A stretch of 64,000 nt of DNA from Kitasatospora herbaricolor. Its GTDB lineage: Bacteria; Actinomycetota; Actinomycetes; Streptomycetales; Streptomycetaceae. The stretch is from contig NZ_JAUSVA010000002.1 of assembly GCF_030813695.1 (NCBI RefSeq), positions 1,054,001 through 1,118,000 on the forward strand. The letters run 5' to 3'. A model generated the notes under the pieces. The model saw only the letters and a list, made by a program, of their open reading frames with translations, was not told the DNA's origin and did no database searches. A program made the translations under genes and the position numbers. This document shows positions 53,636-60,179 of the stretch, one piece after another. The stretch's first letter is position 1. The number at the start of each line of letters is the position of its first letter.

Positions 53636-54695
53636 CCCCACCGCATCGCACGCCGGTCCCGGGCCCGCCCCCGGCGACTGGCTGGCCTTCCACGTCTTCT
53701 ACGCCGCGAGCCCGCGCCCGCTGCTGCTGGAGTGCGTCCGCCCGCTGACCGAGGAGCTGGCCCGCGACGGCCTGCTGGCGGGCTGGTTCTTCATCAACTA
53801 CTGGCTGGAGGGCCCGCACCTGCGGCTGCGGCTACGGCCCTCCTCCCCCGCCGCGACCGAGGCGGTGCGGGCGCGCGCCGAGCAGGCGATCGCCGGATTC
53901 CTGCGCCGGCGACCGGCGTTGTACGAGGTCAAGGGCGGATTCCTGGCCGAGCTGTACAACACCCTCTTCGAGCTGGAGTACCCGGAGACGGAGCGCGGGC
54001 GGCTGCTCGGCGAGGACGGCCGGATGCGGCTGCGGGCCAACAACACCTTCAGCGCCGAGCCGTACGAGCCGGAGTACGGCAAGTACGGCGGTCCGGCCGG
54101 GATCGCGCTCGCCGAATGGCACTTCCAGCGCTCCAGCGACCTGGTGGTCGAGGCGGCCCGCACGATGAACGTGCACCTGCGCACGGTGGTCCTTGGGCTG
54201 TCCGCCCAGCTGATGATGACCATGTCCGGCTGCTTCCTGGCCGAGGACGAGGCACTGCTCTCCTTCCTGGACCGCTACCACGCCTTCTGGAACGGCGCGT
54301 TCGCCGGTACCAACTACACCGCCCAGGACGGCTACGACCGGGCCTGGACCGCGATGGACGCCACCCTGCCGCAGCGCTTCCGGATGATCCGGGCCGCCGT
54401 CGCGGACGGCGCGCCGCAGCGGCTGCCGAGCGTCCTGCGCGGCTGGGCGGAGCACTGCCTGGAGCTGCGCGAACGGGTGCTGGACCTGACCGGGCGCGGC
54501 GAACTGGTCTTCCGCTCCTGGGACGGCACCCGGGACCTCCCGGTCGGCGATCCGGCCGAGTCCCTCCCGATGCTGCTCTCGCCCTACCTGCACATGACCA
54601 ACAACCGGCTGTCGGTGACCGTCCGGGACGAGGCCTACCTCAGCTACGTCCTCGGCCGCGCGCTGCGCGAACCGCACCCGGCGGCGGCGCCGTGA
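53628..54695 (+). CDS. SpaB_C/thiopeptide-type biosynthesis protein (elimination or [4+2] cyclase)
   Basis: The product has 355 aa, overlapping the LanB gene by eight bases. It begins DWLAFHVFYAASPRPLLLECVRPLTEEL and has GWFFINYWLEGPHLRLRLRPSS, the family's RWxGPHxRLR-like core, then EVKGGFLAELYNTLFELEYPETERG and a C-terminal LHMTNNRLSVTVRDEAYLSYVLGRAL. This domain either removes glutamate to leave dehydroalanine/dehydrobutyrine or, in thiopeptides, performs the aza-[4+2] cyclisation to a pyridine. Known thiopeptide loci carry both functions; here only one gene exists. The LHMTNNRL stretch is a typical elimination-domain segment, so elimination is more likely, but sequence alone does not settle it. 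Confidence 0.88.
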   Translation: MTDPTASHAGPGPAPGDWLAFHVFYAASPRPLLLECVRPLTEELARDGLLAGWFFINYWLEGPHLRLRLRPSSPAATEAVRARAEQAIAGFLRRRPALYEVKGGFLAELYNTLFELEYPETERGRLLGEDGRMRLRANNTFSAEPYEPEYGKYGGPAGIALAEWHFQRSSDLVVEAARTMNVHLRTVVLGLSAQLMMTMSGCFLAEDEALLSFLDRYHAFWNGAFAGTNYTAQDGYDRAWTAMDATLPQRFRMIRAAVADGAPQRLPSVLRGWAEHCLELRERVLDLTGRGELVFRSWDGTRDLPVGDPAESLPMLLSPYLHMTNNRLSVTVRDEAYLSYVLGRALREPHPAAAP

Positions 54696-55948
54696 GCGAC
54701 CGGGACCTGCTCACGCTGAGACCGCGGATCAAGCCGGGGGTGCGGATCAGCGGCGCCCTGCGGCGCGGCACCGGCACGATCCACCTGATCCGCGACCCGG
54801 ACGGCGACCGGCGGCTGGAGGTCGGGGTGAAGGAGCACTTCATCATCGTCCGGCTCGACGGCACCCGGTCGCTCGACGAGATCGGCGAGGAGTACGCGCG
54901 GCACTTCCGGCTGCGCCTGGGCGGTGCCCAGTGGCAGCAGATGCTGGGCCTGCTGTACGGGCGCGGGCTGCTGGCCGGCCACGCCCCCGCAGCCGCCCCC
55001 GCGCCCTCGCACGCGCCCGCCCACGGGCCCGGGCCCCGGCGCCGCTCGACGCTGCTCACCGGCAGCGTCCGGCTGGTCGCCGACCCGCCGGCCCTGCTCG
55101 ACCGGATCCACCGCGCCACCGGTTCCGTCCGTCGCCCGCTCGCCCTGCTCCCGCTGTCGGTGCTGGTCCCGGCCCTGCTGGCGGGCATCGCCGCCCGGCT
55201 CGGGCAGCTCGTCGACGAAGCGGCCCGGCTCACCCACCAGCCGGTGGCCCTGGCGGCCGTCGGCGCGGTGCTCTGGGTGAGCCTCGCCCTGCACGAGCTG
55301 GCGCACGGCCTGGCCGGGCGGGCCTTCGGGGGCCGGACCACCGAGATCGGGCTGCGCCGGTGGCTGCTGATGACGTACCTGTACTGCGAGATGGAGGACG
55401 TCCGGTTCTTCCCGCGCCGCCGGCAGCAGGTCGCCACGGCGGGCGCGGGGGTGCTGACGAACCTGGTCCTGCTGCTGCCGTGCTACCCGCTCTGGGCGCT
55501 GCTCCCGGACCGGGCCCAGGCCCGGCCGTTCCTGGCCGGGCTGCTGCTGTTCGGCACCGTGATGGCGCTCGCCAACCTGCTGCCGCTGCCGCCGCTGGAC
55601 GGCTACAAGATGCTCGGGTACGCCCTGGGGCACGTCCAGCTCGCCACCGACAGCCGGACGTTCGCCGTCCTGCTGGCCCGGGCGGCCGTCCGGCGGGGCC
55701 GGCCGGCGGCACTCGCCGGGTACTCCGGCCGGCTGCGGCTGGTGCTCGGCGGCTACGCGCTGCTCTGCGCCGGACTGGCCGCCCTGGCCCTGGCCGCCAC
55801 CGGCCCGCTCTGCCGCCGTCTGCTGCCGGACCGCTGGGCCGGCGCGGCGGGCTGGGCGCCCGTCCTGCTGGCCGGCTGCGCGTCGGCGCTCTGGGCGGTG
55901 GGCATGCTCGCCAGGGCCGCCCGCGGCCGGCGCGGCGGCGCGCCGTGA
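54692..55948 (+). CDS. M50-type intramembrane metalloprotease with N-terminal PqqD-like domain
   Basis: The product has 418 aa from GTG with a GTGA overlap. Residues about 10-95 form a small winged-helix PqqD/RRE-like domain (LEVGVKEHFIIVRLDGTRSLDEIGEEY, LLYGRGLLAG). After a Pro/Ala/His linker come about six transmembrane helices. HELAH (201-205) in a membrane segment, and NLLPLPPLDG (295-304), are the zinc-binding motifs of site-2-protease (M50) enzymes. All residues needed for activity appear present. The position between the dehydratase halves and the exporter, plus a likely leader-binding domain, suggests leader removal coupled to export. A membrane-tether or immunity role is the main alternative. 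Confidence 0.82.
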   Translation: MSDRDLLTLRPRIKPGVRISGALRRGTGTIHLIRDPDGDRRLEVGVKEHFIIVRLDGTRSLDEIGEEYARHFRLRLGGAQWQQMLGLLYGRGLLAGHAPAAAPAPSHAPAHGPGPRRRSTLLTGSVRLVADPPALLDRIHRATGSVRRPLALLPLSVLVPALLAGIAARLGQLVDEAARLTHQPVALAAVGAVLWVSLALHELAHGLAGRAFGGRTTEIGLRRWLLMTYLYCEMEDVRFFPRRRQQVATAGAGVLTNLVLLLPCYPLWALLPDRAQARPFLAGLLLFGTVMALANLLPLPPLDGYKMLGYALGHVQLATDSRTFAVLLARAAVRRGRPAALAGYSGRLRLVLGGYALLCAGLAALALAATGPLCRRLLPDRWAGAAGWAPVLLAGCASALWAVGMLARAARGRRGGAP

Positions 55949-56064
55949 CCGGCCGCCCCGGGACGCGGCGGACGACGTCTTCGCCGCACCCGCCCCTGAT
56001 CCCGCCGACGCCCACTCCGACGCCCCCGCCGACGCCCCGTCCGGACAACGATGGAGAGCACAGC

Positions 56065-57006
56065 ATGAGTTCCGCGCGCAGCACACCGGACACGGCCGGC
56101 CCACCCGCCCCCGCCGTCCTGCTCGAAGGGGTGAGCAAGTCCTACGGCGAGGTACGGGCCCTGGACGGCGTCTCGCTGACGGTCCGGCAGGGGGAGTTCT
56201 TCGGCATCCTCGGCCCCAACGGCGCGGGCAAGAGCACCCTGGTGGAGATCATGGTGGGGATGCGCCGGCCGGACGCGGGCACGGTGAGCGTCCTCGGCGG
56301 CAGCCCCTGGCCGCGGGACACCGCGCTGCTGCGCCGGATCGGCGTGCAGACCCAGGCCTCTGCCTTCTTCACCCGGCTGACCGCCGGCGAGCACCTGGCC
56401 ACCGTCGCCGCCCTCTACGGCCTCGACCGGGCTGCCGCCGGTCGGGCCCTGGATCAGGTCGACCTGGCGGACCGCGCCCGGACCAGGGTCGACGACCTGT
56501 CCGGCGGCCAGCGCCAGCGCCTGGCGCTGGCCACCGCGCTGATCCACCGCCCCGACCTGATCTTCCTGGACGAGCCCACCGCGGCGCTCGACCCGCAGGC
56601 CCGGCGCTCGCTCTGGGAGGTGCTGCGCTCGCTGCGCGGCGAGGGCCGCACGATCGTCTGCACCACCCACCACCTGGACGAGGCCGAGGCGTTGTGCGAC
56701 CGGGTGGCGATCGTCGCGCGCGGCGCCCTGCTGGCGCTGGACAGCCCCGGCAGCCTGGTCAGGTCGCTGGCCGCCCCGGCCCGGCTGCTCGTCCCCGCGG
56801 ACCGGCTCTCGGTCGCGCAGGCCGAGGGACTCGACGGGGTGGACCGGGTCACCGTGGAGGGCGGTGAGGTGGTGATCGAGACCAGGGCCGCCAACCGGGT
56901 GCTGGTGGCGGTGGGCGACCTGGTCGGCATCGAGACGGTCCAGACCCGGACCGCCACCCTGGAGGACGCCTACCTCCGGCTGACCGGATCGGAGCAGCAC
57001 GGATGA
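56065..57006 (+). CDS. ABC transporter ATPase (DrrA/CcmA-type exporter)
   Basis: The product has 313 aa. It has Walker A GPNGAGKST, Q-loop, signature LSGGQRQRLALATAL, Walker B LIFLDEPTAALD and switch His in TTHHLDEAEALCD, all intact. The C-terminal extension after about residue 240 is typical of daunorubicin-resistance-type exporters. The ATG is preceded by GGAGAG. It overlaps the permease gene by four bases (ATGA) and should form the exporter of the mature peptide, also giving producer self-protection. A 116-bp gap separates it from the M50 gene; no promoter is obvious there. Confidence 0.9.
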   Translation: MSSARSTPDTAGPPAPAVLLEGVSKSYGEVRALDGVSLTVRQGEFFGILGPNGAGKSTLVEIMVGMRRPDAGTVSVLGGSPWPRDTALLRRIGVQTQASAFFTRLTAGEHLATVAALYGLDRAAAGRALDQVDLADRARTRVDDLSGGQRQRLALATALIHRPDLIFLDEPTAALDPQARRSLWEVLRSLRGEGRTIVCTTHHLDEAEALCDRVAIVARGALLALDSPGSLVRSLAAPARLLVPADRLSVAQAEGLDGVDRVTVEGGEVVIETRAANRVLVAVGDLVGIETVQTRTATLEDAYLRLTGSEQHG

Positions 57007-57755
57007 GCGCCTACGCCGCGATGACCCGGGCCACCTACCTGGCCTACGTCCGGGACCGCACCTCGGTCTTCTTCACCTTCGCCTTCCCGCTGCTCTTCCT
57101 GGTCGTGTTCGGGCTGCTGTTCCGCGGCCAGACGGTCAACGGCGGTCTGGCGTACATCAATTACATCGCACCGGGCGTGCTCGCCTGGGGCATCGGCAAC
57201 GCCGCGCTGTTCGGCGTCGCCTTCACCCTCATGCACTGGCGCCGCGACGACCTGCTGCGGCTGGTCTGGCGGACCCCGACGCCGCTGCCCACGGTGCTGG
57301 CCTCCCGCTACGCGGTGGCGCTGGGCACCGGGCTGGTCCAGGCCGTGCTGTTCACCGCGGTGGCGCTGCTGCCGGTGTTCGGCCTGCACCTCGCCGCCTC
57401 CTGGCCGGCGGCGCTCCCGGTGCTGCTGCTCGGCGTCACCGCCTTCGTGGCGGTCGGCCTGGTGGTGGGCGGCCTGGCGAACACCCCGGAGGCGGTGGCG
57501 GCGATCGCCAACTGCGTGATGGTGCCGATGGCCTTCCTCTCCGGCGCCTTCTACCCCATCGACCTGATGCCGGGCTGGCTGCAGGCCTTCTCCCGGGTAC
57601 TGCCGCTGCGCTGGTTCGTCGACGGGGTGACCGACGCCCTCGCCGGGCGCGGCGGCCTGCTGGGGCCGGCGACGGACTGCCTCGCCCTGGCGGTGTTCGC
57701 CGGGCTGTTCGCGCTGCTGGCCGCCCGGACCTTCCGTTGGAGCAACCGGACATGA
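57003..57755 (+). CDS. ABC-2 type permease
   Basis: The product has 250 aa and six hydrophobic segments, the size of single-domain ABC-2 permeases. It opens YAAMTRATYLAYVRDRTSVFFTFAFPLLFLVVFGLLF and contains the family element VPMAFLSGAFYPIDLMPGWLQAFSRVLPLRWFVDG. It overlaps both neighbours by four bases, so ATPase, permease and the second YcaO are translationally coupled. With the ATPase it should export the peptide; ATPase and permease would each act as dimers. Confidence 0.9.
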   Translation: MSAYAAMTRATYLAYVRDRTSVFFTFAFPLLFLVVFGLLFRGQTVNGGLAYINYIAPGVLAWGIGNAALFGVAFTLMHWRRDDLLRLVWRTPTPLPTVLASRYAVALGTGLVQAVLFTAVALLPVFGLHLAASWPAALPVLLLGVTAFVAVGLVVGGLANTPEAVAAIANCVMVPMAFLSGAFYPIDLMPGWLQAFSRVLPLRWFVDGVTDALAGRGGLLGPATDCLALAVFAGLFALLAARTFRWSNRT

Positions 57756-59677
57756 CCACTGACGCCCTGCCCCTGGAGGCCGCCCGCTCGGGGCTGGCCC
57801 GCGCACTGGCCGCCCGGGCCGCCGGCGCCGGACTGCCCGCCCCCGAGGTCGCCGCCCTCGGCAACCGGGACGCCCTGGGGCCGGAGCCGGCCGCCCAGGC
57901 CGGGCCGCGCTCGGCCGCCACCGTCCACCTGACCTCGTCCGCGGTGCTGGTCGGCCCGTGGGGCGGCGCACCGGACTCCCCGGCCGCCTGCGGCAGTTGC
58001 CTGGCGATGCGGTGGCAGCGGCTGCGCAGCCGGACCGAACGCGAGGCCCTGGAGGCGGGGCTCGGCAGCACGGCGGTGGACCCGGGCTGGCCGCGGCCGA
58101 CCTCGTGGGTGACGGACGCCGTCTGGTCGCTCTGCCTGCTGGTGCTGGGGCCCGGCGCGCCGCCCTCGGACCTCCCCCGGGTGAGCCGGCTGGACCTGGA
58201 GACCCTCCGGGTGACGACGGTGCCGCTGCTCGCCGAACCGCTCTGCCCGGTCTGCGCCGCGACCGGCGCGGGGGCCGGCGAGGGGGCCGTCGAGGGCCCG
58301 GTGCTGCCGCTGCTGTCACGGCCGAAGCCCGGCCCGGACGGGTACCGGCTGCGTCCGCCCGGCTCCTACGCGCTGCCCGCCGAGGCGCTGGCGAACCCGG
58401 TCTGCGGGGTGCTCGGCGCGGGCACCTGGCCGGACGTCACCTCGCCGACCACGGCGCCGGTGGCCGGCAGCGTCTTCATGCGCGGGTACGCCGGGCTGAC
58501 CGACGTGACCTGGAGCGGTCAGGCCAACTCGTTCCGGGCCAGCCGTGACCTGGCCTTCCTGGAGGGCCTGGAGCGCTATGCCGGGACGCACCGGCGCCGC
58601 GGCGGCGCGATGCTCGTCGACTCGTACCGCAACCTGGCCGGCGCGGCCCTGGACCCGCGCGAGTGCGGCCTGTACGCACCGCGGACCTACCGCGAGGACC
58701 CGATGGTGAGCCCCTTCGACCCGGACCGCCCGATCCCCTGGGTGCGCGGGTACTCGCTGCGGGACGCGCGCCCGGTGCTGGTGCCGGCCAGGCTCTGCTA
58801 CTACAGCGCGGGGCTGGCCGCCGACAACTTCGTCTTCGAGTGCTCCAACGGCTGCGCGATCGGCAGCTGCCTGGAGGAGGCGGTGCTGTTCGGGCTGCTG
58901 GAGCTGATCGAGCGGGACGCCTTCCTGCTCGGCTGGTACGGCGGCGCCCGGCTGACCGAGATCGACCTGGACTCCTGCGGCGGGGGCGCGCTGCGGGCGA
59001 TGGTCGACCGGGCGGCCCTGCAGGGGTACGAGGTGCACGCCTTCGACAACCGGGTGGACCTCGCGGTGCCGGTGGTGACCGGCCTGGCGGTGCGCCGGGA
59101 CGGCGGGCCGGGGACGCTGGCCTTCGCGGCCGGCGCCGGCTTCGACCCCGGGCAGGCGGTGGAGTCCGCGCTGTCCGAGATCCTCACCTACCTCCCGCAC
59201 CTGCCCGGCCAGGTCCGCGAGCGCCCGGCCGAACTCGCCGCGATGGCGGAGGACTTCGGCCTGGTCCGCCGGCTGCCGGACCACGCGGCGCTGTTCGGCC
59301 TGCCGCAGATGGCGCGGTACGCCGGGAGCTACCTGGAGCCCGCGGCCGTCCGGTCGCTGGACGAGGTGTACGAGGGCTGGGCGAAGGCCCGGCCGCGCTC
59401 CTCGGACCTGCTGGACGACCTGCTGTTCTGCCGGGACGAGCTGGTCGGGGCCGGCTTCGACGTCATCGTGGTCGACCAGACCTCGCCGGAGCAGTTGCGG
59501 CTCGGACTGCGGACGGTGTGCACGATCGTCCCCGGCCTGCTGCCGATCGACTTCGGCTGGTCACGCCAGCGCGCGCTGGGGATGCCGCGGCTGCGGACCG
59601 CGCTGAGGCGCGGCGGCCTGCGGGGGTCGGACCTGGCCGACGGCGACCTGCGGCTGGTGCCGCACCCCTTCCCGTGA
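57752..59677 (+). CDS. YcaO cyclodehydratase 2 with N-terminal zinc half-domain
   Basis: The product has 641 aa, coupled by ATGA overlap to the permease. The layout copies YcaO1: a zinc half-domain with CGSC (80/83) and CPVC (165/168), then a complete YcaO with FLEGLERYAG (E271, E274), CSNGCAIGSCLEEAVLFGLLE, ERDAF, and a C-terminal VPHPFP like the PxPxP end of azoline formers. No TfuA-like partner for thioamide formation is present. It has no obvious RRE, so it probably depends on the F-protein for substrate. It may cyclise a different residue set (for example Ser/Thr against Cys) or be needed as a heteromer with YcaO1. It ends 119 bp from the convergent precursor gene. Confidence 0.9.
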   Translation: MTTDALPLEAARSGLARALAARAAGAGLPAPEVAALGNRDALGPEPAAQAGPRSAATVHLTSSAVLVGPWGGAPDSPAACGSCLAMRWQRLRSRTEREALEAGLGSTAVDPGWPRPTSWVTDAVWSLCLLVLGPGAPPSDLPRVSRLDLETLRVTTVPLLAEPLCPVCAATGAGAGEGAVEGPVLPLLSRPKPGPDGYRLRPPGSYALPAEALANPVCGVLGAGTWPDVTSPTTAPVAGSVFMRGYAGLTDVTWSGQANSFRASRDLAFLEGLERYAGTHRRRGGAMLVDSYRNLAGAALDPRECGLYAPRTYREDPMVSPFDPDRPIPWVRGYSLRDARPVLVPARLCYYSAGLAADNFVFECSNGCAIGSCLEEAVLFGLLELIERDAFLLGWYGGARLTEIDLDSCGGGALRAMVDRAALQGYEVHAFDNRVDLAVPVVTGLAVRRDGGPGTLAFAAGAGFDPGQAVESALSEILTYLPHLPGQVRERPAELAAMAEDFGLVRRLPDHAALFGLPQMARYAGSYLEPAAVRSLDEVYEGWAKARPRSSDLLDDLLFCRDELVGAGFDVIVVDQTSPEQLRLGLRTVCTIVPGLLPIDFGWSRQRALGMPRLRTALRRGGLRGSDLADGDLRLVPHPFP

Positions 59678-59750
59678 GGCGCGCCCGGACCCGGCCGGCA
59701 CCGTCCCCCGGACGCCGCGGACGCCCCGGACGCCCGGGGGACGGAACGAC

Positions 59751-59780
59751 GTCGGCCCCCTCGGCTCGGAGGGGGCCGAC
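59751..59780. terminator. Bidirectional hairpin between YcaO2 and the precursor gene
   Basis: GTCGGCCCCCTC pairs perfectly with GAGGGGGCCGAC around a six-base loop. It lies between converging genes, 73 bp after YcaO2 and 17 bp after the precursor stop. Confidence 0.85.
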
Positions 59781-59796
59781 GGCCGGACCGCGAGGG

Positions 59797-59985
59797 TCAG
59801 GCGGTGCAGCTGGTGGTGCTGGTGGTGCTGGAGCAGGTGCTGGTGGAGGAGCAGCTGGTGGAGGAGCCCAGCATGACCTCGCTGGCGTCCGAGTAGTCGC
59901 TGATCTCGAAGGTCTCCGACTCCAGGTTGAGGATCTCCTGCGCGAGGGATGCCAGGTTGGTGTCGGGGGTGGTGTTCGCCGCCAT
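59797..59985 (-). CDS. Thiazolylpeptide/thiopeptide-type RiPP precursor peptide
   Basis: The product has 62 aa, ATG with GAAGGAG at a good distance (a 99-aa upstream extension is open but has no ribosome site). The leader (1-40) is acidic and contains ETFEISDYSDASEVMLG, close to the EISDY/EISEF element of thiostrepton and nosiheptide leaders. Residues 41-62 contain only Ser (10), Thr (8) and Cys (3: positions 45, 51, 60) plus a final Ala; the segment starts SSTSCSSTSTC. Every residue but the last is thus a possible azole or dehydroamino acid. Cleavage is expected near Gly40. From memory, small proteins of this look are labelled thiazolylpeptide-type bacteriocins in actinomycetes; I know of no characterised product with this core. 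Confidence 0.93.
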   Translation of the reverse strand: MAANTTPDTNLASLAQEILNLESETFEISDYSDASEVMLGSSTSCSSTSTCSSTTSTTSCTA

Positions 59986-60116
59986 GAGAGCTCCTTCAGG
60001 ACGCTGGGGACGGCCCGGCCGCGACGGCCGGACCGGGCGGAACCCGGGCGCCCGTACGGCCCGCCCCGCCACACCGCCCTTTGTACGGGAGGCCACTGGC
60101 AGACCCGGCCGCCGTC

Positions 60117-60136
60117 CGCTGTCACCTCGCTGACAC
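60117..60136. promoter_or_regulatory. Candidate SARP-type direct repeats between precursor and M20 genes
   Basis: CGCTGTCAC and CGCTGACAC are direct repeats with an 11-bp period and one mismatch, the spacing typical of SARP binding sites. They lie in the 194-bp divergent region, 132 bp before the precursor start. The link to the cluster SARP is inferred; no clear -10 element at the canonical distance was found. Confidence 0.35.
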
Positions 60137-60179
60137 CGCAGGCCGGCGCCCTGTCCGAGCCCGGCCGGGAGGCCCGCCG

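Noticed and set aside
50753..54695. Class I lanthipeptide system
   Set aside because: The dehydratase is split, no LanC cyclase is present, and the azole machinery is complete, so an azole/thiopeptide-type pathway fits better.
57752..59677. YcaO2 as a thioamide-forming enzyme
   Set aside because: No TfuA gene is present and the protein ends in the proline-rich motif of azoline formers; kept as a second cyclodehydratase, though TfuA-independent thioamidation cannot be fully excluded.
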